Below are positions 1 to 7,245 of a stretch of 36,334 bases of DNA, in pieces. The notes below the pieces were generated by a model. The model searched no databases and had not been told where the DNA came from. It worked only from the letters and a program-made list of their open reading frames with translations. A program made the translations under genes and the position numbers. Origin of the DNA: Pseudomonadota bacterium (GTDB taxonomy: Bacteria > Pseudomonadota > Alphaproteobacteria > Rhizobiales > Pleomorphomonadaceae); assembly GCA_018262575.1 (NCBI GenBank), contig JAGSYU010000016.1:1-36334 (forward strand), given 5' to 3'. How positions within the stretch are numbered: the stretch's first letter is position 1; every line of letters begins with the position of its first letter.

Positions 1-505
1 CTGGCCTTTCGGAAAAATCGCGCAGGAATTCAGTGACATGCTTTCGCAGCGACAGCGCTTGTTCCGACAGATTGCCGGACAGATTCATTAATTCGCCGGA
101 GGCAGCACGTGTCGCCGCCGCCGCCGATCCGACGACCGCGATGTTCTTGGTCACTTCGCTGGCCCCCACCGCTACCTGCTGGCAGCTGGCAGCAATTTCG
201 CTGGTCGCCAGCTCCTGTTCCTTCATCGAATCCGCGATATGGCCGGTAAGTTCGTTGATTTCCGAAATGACGTCGACGACCCGTACCATTTCATCGACCG
301 ATTCATTGGTAACGCGCTGAATTTCCGAAATCTTGGAACGGATTTCCTCAGTCGCCTCGCCGGTCTGAGAAGCGAGTTGCTTGACCTCGGCAGCGACGAT
401 TGCAAAGCCCTTGCCCGATTCTCCGGCACGGGCCGCCTCGATGGTGGCGTTGAGCGCCAGCAGGTGGGTCTGGTCGGCAACGTGCTCGACGGCGTCGGTC
501 GCGAC
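1..505 (-). pseudogene. Methyl-accepting chemotaxis protein, C-terminal signalling-domain remnant
   Basis: The reverse strand reads an uninterrupted MCP signalling domain: a hairpin-tip-like segment [19 protein letters not shown], then [17 protein letters not shown], then a long alanine- and serine-rich coiled coil ending in [16 protein letters not shown] at the window edge. MCPs are membrane or cytoplasmic receptors that control CheA through this domain. Homology starts only about 15 residues before the tip, so the N-terminal sensor, membrane, HAMP and first coiled-coil parts are missing. Upstream of about base 505 the DNA belongs to a different gene on the other strand. An in-frame ATG exists at 523 but lies in that foreign DNA. 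The left end is open. Probably non-functional, or one half of an assembly chimera. Confidence 0.75.
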
Positions 506-655
506 GATTTGATGGCTGGCCATCAGTCCAACCACGTCACCATCGCCTATGTCGCCGAGGACCAGCTTTCCGAGGTGCTCAAGGCCTTCGTCGCCCAGGC
601 GATCACCCAGAACATCAAGGTCCAGGTGGCTGGCGACGCGCGGAAGCTGTTCTGA
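499..655 (+). pseudogene. C-terminal remnant of a probable sugar isomerase (L-fucose/L-arabinose isomerase-like)
   Basis: From about base 499 the plus strand encodes a protein tail with segment [15 protein letters not shown] followed by an alpha/beta segment, ending at TGA 653-655. The MAGHQSNH stretch resembles the C-terminal domain of L-fucose/L-arabinose isomerase family proteins; this is from memory and is the weakest family call here. The same frame stays open to the left, but there it is only antisense to the chemotaxis receptor. About 50 residues remain of an enzyme usually above 400 residues. A strong stem-loop follows the stop, as expected for a genuine gene end. Confidence 0.45.
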
Positions 656-661
656 CGGATT

Positions 662-693
662 GGTCCCCGCGCTCGGCACCGTTCGCGGGGACC
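662..693 (+). terminator. Stem-loop after isomerase remnant
   Basis: GGTCCCCGCG and CGCGGGGACC form a perfect 10-bp stem with a 12-nt loop, 7 nt after the stop codon. No T-run follows, so this is a terminator or 3'-end stabiliser by position only. Confidence 0.55.
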
Positions 694-837
694 GTCTTCG
701 GATTCGCCTTTACCGGAACAAGGAGTATAAGCGCCCTCAGTCCTGCTGCCGGACGCGCCCGCCGGCAGACGTCCCGCGCGATGGAGCTTGGCGAGACTGT
801 GGTGACACCTCCCGATCCGAATAGACCGGCCACCCCA

Positions 838-1839
838 ATGACGCTCGACGAGATTGCGGCGGCCACCGGCTTCTCGCGCACCACGGTTCGCTTCGTCGTC
901 AATGGCCAAGCTGAGCGCTATCGCATCAAGGCCAAGACACGTGAGCAGATCGAGCGCTTCATCAGCGAACATGGCATCGTCATCGATCGCACGGCGCGCA
1001 GTTTGCGCCTCAAACGCTCGGATGCTGTCGGTCTTGTGCTGCCGGACCTCGCCAATCCCTTCTTCGCCCATCTCACTGCCGCGCTGGAAGATCTCTGCCA
1101 CGCTGCCGGGCTCGTCCTACTCACCACCTCCTCGCACGACGATCCGGCGGGGGAGGCGAGGGCGGTAGCGCGCCTCCTCGAGCGAGGCGTCGATGGCATG
1201 GTAATCGCTCCCTGCTCTCCGATGACGGCCATCCCCATGACCGGTGGTCGCAAGTCCTGCGCTGTCGTCATTGCCGACCGTGCCTTCCCCGGCCAACCCT
1301 ATCCGATGGTAGTGACCGACAACGAGGCGGTGGGCCGGCGGCTGGCCGATATCCTGCTTTCTGAACGCGGAGATGCCGTATTCCTAGCCGCCAGCCGCTG
1401 GCTCCCCAGCATCGAAGAGCGCATCCGGGGGTTTCTGGCCGCTTGCGCTGCGCATCGCCTCGACGATGCCGAAAGCCGCATCTTTAGCTCCAACACAGAC
1501 GACGTCGCCGCAGGCAAGCATCTGATGGAAGAAGTCATAACCCGCCGTGGCGGGCCGCCGGCCGCCTTTGTCTGCTCATCGCTGCTAGTGTTCGAGGGTG
1601 CGCTTCAGGCGATCGGCGCCCAGACCGGCCGACTGCCATCGGATCTTCTGCTCGGCACCTTCGACCACCATCCCCTCCTCGATTTCTTGCCCAACAGGGT
1701 CGTTTCCGCCCGGCAGGACGAGGTCGCAATCGCGGCTGCCATCTTCCATAGCCTTACCGAGCAGATGCGGGGCAAACCAGCGCATGCCGAACGCTTGGTG
1801 ATCGACGGTCGCATATGGAGCAACGGCCATCCTCTCTGA
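838..1839 (+). CDS. LacI-family transcriptional regulator, Cra/FruR-like
   Basis: Likely DNA-binding repressor/activator with a sugar-phosphate effector. The N-terminus MTLDEIAAATGFSRTTVRFV followed by VNGQAERYRI closely follows the Cra (FruR) helix-turn-helix pattern, including the extended linker typical of that subfamily. GLVLPDLANPFF opens the periplasmic-binding-protein-like effector domain, and LLLGTFDHHPLLDFL matches the C-terminal Cra pattern. Starting at the ATG at 838 gives 333 residues, almost the length of E. coli Cra. An upstream ATG at 781 would add 19 residues of unconserved sequence; neither start has a clear ribosome site. The gene is convergent with the SIS-domain gene and isolated between stem-loops. 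Known Cra proteins answer to fructose 1-phosphate or fructose 1,6-bisphosphate; that this one controls the neighbouring sugar-phosphate genes is inference. Confidence 0.85.
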   Translation: MTLDEIAAATGFSRTTVRFVVNGQAERYRIKAKTREQIERFISEHGIVIDRTARSLRLKRSDAVGLVLPDLANPFFAHLTAALEDLCHAAGLVLLTTSSHDDPAGEARAVARLLERGVDGMVIAPCSPMTAIPMTGGRKSCAVVIADRAFPGQPYPMVVTDNEAVGRRLADILLSERGDAVFLAASRWLPSIEERIRGFLAACAAHRLDDAESRIFSSNTDDVAAGKHLMEEVITRRGGPPAAFVCSSLLVFEGALQAIGAQTGRLPSDLLLGTFDHHPLLDFLPNRVVSARQDEVAIAAAIFHSLTEQMRGKPAHAERLVIDGRIWSNGHPL

Positions 1840-2011
1840 AACAAGCCAGCATGTGTGATGCCCTCTTCTGGCGGGTCGTCCAGTCAACGAATGGCGCGTC
1901 CCGTGTAGTCATTGCCACAGAGGCCGAGCAGGTGGGGCTGCGGTCATCCTCTGGCCGCCTCGACGACAGCGAGGTCAAACAAGCTGGCTACGCGCTCGAT
2001 CACACATGACG

Positions 2012-2035
2012 AAAGACCGCGCTTACGCGGCTTTT
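2012..2035 (+). terminator. Probable rho-independent terminator of the LacI-family gene
   Basis: CCGCG-CTTA-CGCGG (2017-2030) is preceded by AAAG and followed by CTTTT, so the stem extends weakly through A-T pairs. The gap 1840-2084 contains nothing else recognisable. Confidence 0.5.
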
Positions 2036-2084
2036 GCTCCAGACTTACGGCCGGTGATGGTGAAGCCGATGGGACGAAGCGAGT

Positions 2085-2636
2085 TCACTCCAGGTTGGTG
2101 TGATTTGCGCGCATTGCCTCCGGATCGACCTTCAGGGCCTCGCGCAGCTTGAGGACGAGGCATTCAAACAGCACGTACTCAGCGCCCTCGAACAGCGAGC
2201 CCATCGGCAGCACTGAGGTTGCTGGGCCGGAATCGTTGGCCATGGTCTGTGCCGGAATTGTCAGGACGATGTCGGCTACCCGAGGGCAGGCGCCGTCAGG
2301 CTGTGCCGTTATACAGAGCGTTTGCGCGCCGGCATCGGTAGCGGTCTTCATCAACGCAGCGACCGTCGAGAAAAATCCCGGCCCCGCTGAAACGACCAGC
2401 AGATCCCCTCGACCAAGTGGCGGCGTATTCATGTCCCCCACGACCGACGCCGAGAGTCCCAGATGATGGAGCCGCATCGCGAGCCCCTTGATCTGCAGTC
2501 CCTCCCGCCCGACGCCATAGAGCGCTATTCGCCTGGCCGCGGCCAGTGCGGCAACGCTCCGATCAACCTCGGTTCCGTTGATGCGGGTGAAGACGGCAGC
2601 CAGATCGTCAAGCGCCTGCTGATACATCGTTACCAT
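2085..2636 (-). CDS. SIS-domain sugar-phosphate isomerase, 6-phospho-3-hexuloisomerase (HxlB)-like
   Basis: Protein of 183 residues, the usual HxlB length. SIS-fold markers are IALYGVGREGLQIKGLAMRL (HxlB pattern GxGRSGLxxKxFAMRLxHLG), then HHLGLSASVVGDMNTPPLGRGDLLVV. HxlB interconverts 3-hexulose 6-phosphate and fructose 6-phosphate. Here the usual sugar-phosphate loop SGSGET reads SAGPGFF, so the substrate may differ. The start at 2636 has AGGAGG at good spacing. It is the last gene of the minus-strand set, 51 bp after the TPI-like gene. No HxlA-type synthase gene is present, so formaldehyde fixation is unlikely; an isomerase or binding role in the same sugar-phosphate route is inferred. Confidence 0.75.
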   Translation of the reverse strand: MVTMYQQALDDLAAVFTRINGTEVDRSVAALAAARRIALYGVGREGLQIKGLAMRLHHLGLSASVVGDMNTPPLGRGDLLVVSAGPGFFSTVAALMKTATDAGAQTLCITAQPDGACPRVADIVLTIPAQTMANDSGPATSVLPMGSLFEGAEYVLFECLVLKLREALKVDPEAMRANHTNLE

Positions 2637-2687
2637 CGTCCATCCTCCTATTTGACGCCCCGCCCGCCGGAGCAGGCTGATTTTCGA

Positions 2688-3461
2688 TCAGCGGCGATAG
2701 GCGCGTGCCGACAGCGCTGCGGCGATGAGGCCGGCAAACTCCACGGCCTGCCAAGCGGCTCGCCCGATGAACAGGCCGTCGATCTCGGACTCGCCGGCAA
2801 GGGACCGAATATTGTCTGCGTTGACGCTGCCGCCGTAGAGAAGCGGTACCTTGTGGTCGCTGAGCTCGGCCAATACGGCTTTGACACGCCGATGTACGGC
2901 GACAACGTGGTCCGGTTCGGCGGGAACGCCCGCATCGCCGATGGCCCAGATTGGTTCGTAAGCGATGAGGCAGCGGCCGATCTCGGGCGCAGTCAGGCGG
3001 AAAAAGGCCATGCGAATCTGCCGGATGATCGCTTCTGCCGATGCACCGGCATTGCGTTCGGCCGCCGAGTCGCCGACACAAACCAGCGGCGTCAGGCCGT
3101 GCGTCAGTGCCAGCCTGACCTTAAGGTTGATCGCTTCGTCGGTTTCCCCGAAATGCTGGCGGCGCTCGCTATGCCCGAGTTCCACCAAGTCGACACCGGC
3201 ATCCTTGAGCATGCGCGCGGAAATTTCACCCGTGAACGAGCCTTCCTCCTCCCAGTGCATGTTCTGTGCGCCGACCAGTATCGGACCGGTCGTGCCAAGC
3301 GTCTCCCGTACCGCTGACAGGGCCGTGAACGGAGGAACGACGAAAGCTGCGGCGTCCTCGGGCATCTTGGGCAACAGCGGCAACAGCGTTGCAATGTAAT
3401 CTCGCGCTTCGGTCGCGGTCTTGTTCATCTTCCAGCCGGTGCCGATCCAAAAGTCCTTCAT
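2688..3461 (-). CDS. Triosephosphate-isomerase-family enzyme, EryH (TpiA2)-like tetrulose-phosphate isomerase candidate
   Basis: TIM-barrel protein of 257 residues. Catalytic residues of the family are present: Lys11 in GWKMN, His97 in ELGHSERR and Glu169 in AYEPIWAIG; the phosphate loop is LLYGGSVNADN. Two classical TPI features are altered: the Asn before WKMN is Gly (GTGWKMNKT), and flexible loop 6, normally GTGKTA, is GDAGVPAEP. As I recall, the rhizobial/Brucella TpiA2 (EryH) group, which isomerises C4 sugar phosphates, has similar changes. The start at 3461 has AAGGAAAG upstream. It lies between an EryC-like epimerase and a SIS isomerase in an operon with a DhaKL kinase, which favours a tetrulose phosphate rather than glycolytic role. 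A plain TPI is the alternative. Confidence 0.85.
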   Translation of the reverse strand: MKDFWIGTGWKMNKTATEARDYIATLLPLLPKMPEDAAAFVVPPFTALSAVRETLGTTGPILVGAQNMHWEEEGSFTGEISARMLKDAGVDLVELGHSERRQHFGETDEAINLKVRLALTHGLTPLVCVGDSAAERNAGASAEAIIRQIRMAFFRLTAPEIGRCLIAYEPIWAIGDAGVPAEPDHVVAVHRRVKAVLAELSDHKVPLLYGGSVNADNIRSLAGESEIDGLFIGRAAWQAVEFAGLIAAALSARAYRR

Positions 3462-3573
3462 GACGTTCTTTCCTTCAGGCGCGGGCGGATACCCCCGAGC
3501 CTTGCCGCCCCCGCCGGCCGTGAAAGGCATGAGCGGTGCGCTGGCCTGCAAGTCGTTGATCGCTGTTCCGATG

Positions 3574-3604
3574 GATCGGGGACGGCGGCAAGCCGCCCCC
3601 GATC
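3574..3604. other. Intra-operon GC stem-loop
   Basis: GATCGGGG pairs with CCCCGATC, then one mismatch, then CGGC with GCCG around a short loop. It sits in the 274-bp gap between the epimerase and TPI-like genes (3462-3735), which has no other recognisable content. A role in mRNA processing, stabilisation or partial termination is inferred. Confidence 0.55.
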
Positions 3605-3735
3605 CGCCGTACGCCCTTTTTCTGAGGCCTGCCCTGTTTGGTCTGGCCTTTGCCACTGCGCTTGGAGGAGAGGGCCGAGGAGGAAGCCCTGGCACAGCGG
3701 GGCACCGGTGGGTCGTCTGCCGGCTATAAATCGGC

Positions 3736-4620
3736 TCAGGCGGATCTGAGCAGGGACATTGCCGCCTTCATGTCGGAAAGGACGGTGGCGTCCGGCTCTT
3801 CGAAGGCATAGACCACCTCAAGGAAGAAGGTTTGCTCCTTCAGCTTGTAGCGGCTCCAGAAGGCCGACAGATCGGCCGGGCTGACCAGTCCGCCGTCATG
3901 CGTGAAGTTCCAGTGCCGATCGTACAGGCCGTCGGTTTGCTGGATATGGTAGGCGGCAATGTAGCTGCCGCAGACGGCCATCCAATGATCCATGTTGGCA
4001 TCGCCGCCGAACAGCGGCTTGAACATGGCATGCCCCCAGTCGACATTGAGGCGCACGGGCACATCTGTCGCTCCGTCCAGGTCGCGCATCAGGCGCAGCG
4101 CGTCGGCGGCCGTCGAGGGGAACTCGGTCGACAGCGGTACCGGCTCGACCATCAGCATCTTGAGGCCGCGCGCCTTGGCATGGCGGGAAAGCCCGACGTA
4201 GATGTCGAGCGCCGTCTTGTATATTTCCTCGCGTTTTCTGGGATCGACGGCATCGTCGGCGCTGAATGAGCCGAACGGCATGCCGGCGACCGGGACCTCC
4301 ATGGCGGCGGTCATGTCGATCGCCCGAGCAAGATGCTGGCGGCCGAGGTCGCGCAGTTCCGGCGTTGGCGCCAGGACGTGGTTGTAGCTGTAACTTGCAA
4401 GGCCGCCGAAGCTGCTTTCGATGGTGACGCCGGCCCGGGCGAAGGCCCGGGTATAGGCGAGGGCCAACTGGTCGCGCTGGGCCTCCGGCCACCAAGGGTC
4501 GACAAGATCCCAGGTGAACTGAACGTAGCGGGTGTTGAGGTCGTCGGCTACCAAGGCGGCCAGACGCTCGGCTTCCAGCCAGCGCTTGACGGCGAAGGAG
4601 AGGTTTAGTCCGAGTTTCAT
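3736..4620 (-). CDS. TIM-barrel sugar-phosphate isomerase/epimerase (AP-endonuclease-2 superfamily), EryC/LerI-like candidate
   Basis: Protein of 294 residues with the divalent-metal site pattern of xylose-isomerase-like epimerases: Glu159 in MLMVEPVPL, Asp194 and His197 in NVDWGHAM, His225 in AAYHIQQTDG and Glu268 in FFLEVVYAFEE. Such enzymes epimerise or isomerise ketoses and ketose phosphates. Brucella EryC and mycobacterial LerI, which act on erythrulose phosphates, belong to this superfamily. The gene follows the ABC permease by 23 bp and precedes the TPI-like gene, matching a kinase, epimerase, isomerase order. Family membership is clear; the C4 substrate is inferred from context. A free-ketose 3-epimerase is the main alternative. 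Confidence 0.8.
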   Translation of the reverse strand: MKLGLNLSFAVKRWLEAERLAALVADDLNTRYVQFTWDLVDPWWPEAQRDQLALAYTRAFARAGVTIESSFGGLASYSYNHVLAPTPELRDLGRQHLARAIDMTAAMEVPVAGMPFGSFSADDAVDPRKREEIYKTALDIYVGLSRHAKARGLKMLMVEPVPLSTEFPSTAADALRLMRDLDGATDVPVRLNVDWGHAMFKPLFGGDANMDHWMAVCGSYIAAYHIQQTDGLYDRHWNFTHDGGLVSPADLSAFWSRYKLKEQTFFLEVVYAFEEPDATVLSDMKAAMSLLRSA

Positions 4621-4643
4621 GGGAATCCTCGTTGGTCTTCAGT

Positions 4644-5606
4644 TCAGGCGTCGCGGCGCATATAGCGGCGAGAGATGGCGTCGAACGAGATGGCCAGAAC
4701 CACGATGGTGCCGCTGACGACCCCCTGCCAGTAAGGCGACACGCCGAAGAGGACGATGATGTTCTCGATAATGCCGATGATGGCGGCACCGAGGATGGCG
4801 CCGACCGGTGTGCCGACGCCACCGGTGGTGGCGACGCCGCCGATGACCGATGCGGCGATCGGCGGCAGTACCCAGGTGTCGCCGATAGATGGCTGGGCCG
4901 TGCCAAGGCGGGAGACCATCAGCAGACCGGCGAGGGCTGCCAGCATGCCAGCTGCGGTGAATGTCAGGACGCGCACCCGATTGACCTTGATGCCCAGCAT
5001 GGCGGCGGCGGCCGGGTTATTGCCGATGGCATAGAGATAGCGGCCGAACGGCGTCTTCAGCGTGACGAAGGCGGCAATCGCCAACACCACGATCATGATG
5101 ATGAACGGCACCGGAATACCGACTATGTCGCCGCGTCCAAGGAACTGGATCTGCTTGGGAATGTTGGTGATGGCCACGCCTTTGGTCAGCACGAGATTGA
5201 TACCGCCGTAAATGCCGGCTGTGCCGATGGTCAGCACCAACGAGTGCAGGCCGAGCTGGGTAACCATGATGCCGTTGAAAAAGCCGAGGACGCCGCCGAA
5301 GGCGAGGCCGAGGACGATGGCGACCCAGGGATTGACGCCGACGGTCATCATCAGCATTCCCGCGACGACACCGCAAAGGCCGCCGATCACGCCGAGCGAC
5401 AGGTCGAGTTCGCCGAGGATCAGCAACATCGACTGGCCGACCGTCACCAGGCCGACGAAGGCCAGCGATCGGGCGATCACCGACATGTTGTAGGACGTGA
5501 GAAAATAAGGTGACAGCAGGGCCGACAGCACGAAAATGATCAACAGGGCAACGAATACGCCGGCAAGCGGGTTCGCCAGGAGGAAGGAAAGGTTCTTACG
5601 CTGCAT
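4644..5606 (-). CDS. Sugar ABC transporter permease, RbsC-like (system 1)
   Basis: Inner-membrane protein of 320 residues with about 8-10 hydrophobic segments. It carries the BPD_transp_2 family pattern: LGELDLSLGVIGGLCGVVAG, then LGLHSLVLTIGTAGIYGGIN, YAIGNNPAAAAMLGI, and the C-terminal GGVATTGGVGTPVGAILGA. It forms the channel for the sugar delivered by the binding protein at 7246-8190. The start at 5606 (MQRKNLSFLLANP) overlaps the ATPase end by 11 nt, indicating translational coupling; longer starts add unconserved residues. System 1 has a single permease, so a homodimer is likely. Confidence 0.9.
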   Translation of the reverse strand: MQRKNLSFLLANPLAGVFVALLIIFVLSALLSPYFLTSYNMSVIARSLAFVGLVTVGQSMLLILGELDLSLGVIGGLCGVVAGMLMMTVGVNPWVAIVLGLAFGGVLGFFNGIMVTQLGLHSLVLTIGTAGIYGGINLVLTKGVAITNIPKQIQFLGRGDIVGIPVPFIIMIVVLAIAAFVTLKTPFGRYLYAIGNNPAAAAMLGIKVNRVRVLTFTAAGMLAALAGLLMVSRLGTAQPSIGDTWVLPPIAASVIGGVATTGGVGTPVGAILGAAIIGIIENIIVLFGVSPYWQGVVSGTIVVLAISFDAISRRYMRRDA

Positions 5607-7110
5607 TGGAATGACTCCCAGAGCCGAAGATGGCGCCGATAAGTGTCTCGTTGCTGGTGGTGGCGTTGTCGAAACTGCCCGTTTGACGGCCGGCATACAT
5701 CGTCACGATGCGGCTCGCGCACTTGCGCAACTCGTCCATTTCCGAAGAGATCAGGATGATGCCGACGCCGGATTCGGCGAGGCGCTTCATGATTTTGTAG
5801 ATTTCCGCCTTGGTGCGGACGTCGATGCCCTTGGTCGGCTCGTCGAAGATCAGCACTGACGGCGATGTGGCCATGGCCCGGCCGATGATCGCCTTCTGCT
5901 GGTTGCCACCCGACAGGAAGAAGATCTTCTTTTCCATGCTGGCTGTCTTGATGTCGTAAGCGGCGATGATCTGCTTGACCAGAGCCCGTTCCTTGCTCGA
6001 GGAGATGCCGAACCGCGCCATCGTCTGCTTCAGAATCGAGACACCGATGTTCTCGCGCACGGAAAGCTGCGGCAGAATTCCATGTAGCTTGCGCTCTTCC
6101 GACAGATAGAGCAGGCCGTGGCCAACCGAATGGCTGGTGTCGCCAAGCACGTGGGGCTGGCCACGCAGTCTGACTGTGCCCGTCTTGGCCTTGAGATAGC
6201 CGAAGATCGTCTGCATCACTTCCGAACGGCCAGCCCCGAGCAAACCGGCAAAGCCCAGGATTTCGCCATGGCGAAGCTCAAAGCTTACATCGTGGAAGCG
6301 GTGGCCGCTGAGGTTCTTGACTTCAAGGACCGGCGGGCCGGATGGCGGCTCGGCTGGCGGTGTCGGACGGAAATGCTCCTCGAACGACACCTCGGAACCG
6401 CTCATGGCGCGGATGAGGTCGCGCTCGGTGATATCGGCGATCCGACCATCGGCCACTTTCTCGCCATTGCGCAATACTGTGAAGTCGTCGCCGATTTCCA
6501 GCACCTCGCCCATCTTGTGCGAGATGAAAACAATGGCATGGCCGGTGTCGCGAAACGACTTGACGACGCTGAAGACTCGCTCGACCTCTGTCGTCGTCAG
6601 CGATGACGTCGGTTCATCGAGGATCAGCACCTTCATATGCTTATTGGTCGAGGCGCGCGCGATCTGCAACAACTGCTGGTCGGGCACCGAAATGTTGCGC
6701 ACCAACGCCGACGGTTTGGCGGTGATGGCAAAGCGATCGAGATAAACCTGCGCCTCGCGCTCGAGGGCGCGCTGACTGACCAGGCGGCCGGTGAAGTCGG
6801 CGCGATCGTAGGGAATGAACAGGTTTTCCGCCACCGACAGGTGGGGGAATAGGCTAAGTTCCTGAGGCACGTAGGCAATAAAGCGGAACTTCTCCGGGTT
6901 TTCGGCGACGTCCTTGCCGTCGATGACGATACGGCCGCGGGTGGGCGACGGATCGGAGCCCGTGATCAGTTTGACCAGGGTAGACTTGCCGGCGCCGTTT
7001 TCGCCGGCCAGTACATGGACGCGACCAAGCTCCAGCTTGAGACTGACGTCGTCCAGCGCGCGGACACCGGGAAAGTCGCGTCCTAAACCTTCAACTTCGA
7101 GAAATGCCAT
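5596..7110 (-). CDS. Sugar ABC transporter ATP-binding protein, RbsA/MglA-like, two nucleotide-binding domains (system 1)
   Basis: Duplicated ABC ATPase of 504 residues, the usual size. NBD1 has Walker A GENGAGKST (36-44), a degenerate signature (ISVPDQQL) and Walker B VLILDEPTSSL. NBD2 has the usual degenerate Walker A (GLLGAGRSE), an intact signature FLSGGNQQKA and Walker B VLIFDEPTKGIDV. It powers import of a carbohydrate at the cytoplasmic membrane. The start at 7110 (MAFLEVEGLGRDF) is where family similarity begins. It overlaps the permease start and follows the binding-protein gene after a gap with two stem-loops. Confidence 0.92.
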   Translation of the reverse strand: MAFLEVEGLGRDFPGVRALDDVSLKLELGRVHVLAGENGAGKSTLVKLITGSDPSPTRGRIVIDGKDVAENPEKFRFIAYVPQELSLFPHLSVAENLFIPYDRADFTGRLVSQRALEREAQVYLDRFAITAKPSALVRNISVPDQQLLQIARASTNKHMKVLILDEPTSSLTTTEVERVFSVVKSFRDTGHAIVFISHKMGEVLEIGDDFTVLRNGEKVADGRIADITERDLIRAMSGSEVSFEEHFRPTPPAEPPSGPPVLEVKNLSGHRFHDVSFELRHGEILGFAGLLGAGRSEVMQTIFGYLKAKTGTVRLRGQPHVLGDTSHSVGHGLLYLSEERKLHGILPQLSVRENIGVSILKQTMARFGISSSKERALVKQIIAAYDIKTASMEKKIFFLSGGNQQKAIIGRAMATSPSVLIFDEPTKGIDVRTKAEIYKIMKRLAESGVGIILISSEMDELRKCASRIVTMYAGRQTGSFDNATTSNETLIGAIFGSGSHSNAA

Positions 7111-7149
7111 GGTTCGTGTCCTGGAGGCTGATGCGGCCAGCCTTTGCCG

Positions 7150-7167
7150 GGGCGGGATAGCCCGCCC
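7150..7167. other. Stem-loop in binding-protein/ATPase gap
   Basis: GGGCGGG-ATAG-CCCGCCC, a perfect 7-bp stem with a tetraloop, between the binding-protein stop and the ATPase start. Such hairpins commonly protect the upstream binding-protein mRNA. Confidence 0.55.
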
Positions 7168-7189
7168 ATCGCGCCGCCGCCGGGGCGCC

Positions 7190-7210
7190 GGCCTGCCGAC
7201 GAGGCAGGCC
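7190..7210. other. Second stem-loop in binding-protein/ATPase gap
   Basis: GGCCTGCC-GACGA-GGCAGGCC, a perfect 8-bp stem with a 5-nt loop, directly after the binding-protein gene. With the neighbouring hairpin it probably lets the binding protein be made in excess over the ATPase and permease (inference). Confidence 0.6.
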
Positions 7211-7245
7211 GACGTCCATGGCGGCACGCGCCGCTGGGCTGATCG

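Noticed and set aside
239-655. A single 138-residue plus-strand gene
   Set aside because: Only the part after about base 499 resembles a protein; the first part is exactly antisense to the chemotaxis receptor coiled coil.
2463-3317. 284-residue plus-strand open frame over the SIS and TPI-like genes
   Set aside because: Spans two well-supported minus-strand genes and their gap; no domain or ribosome site.
2085-3461. Formaldehyde-fixing RuMP module
   Set aside because: Only an HxlB-like isomerase with an altered motif is present; there is no HxlA synthase.
4632-5513. 293-residue plus-strand frame over permease 1
   Set aside because: Antisense shadow extremely rich in Asp, His and Gln, no family similarity.
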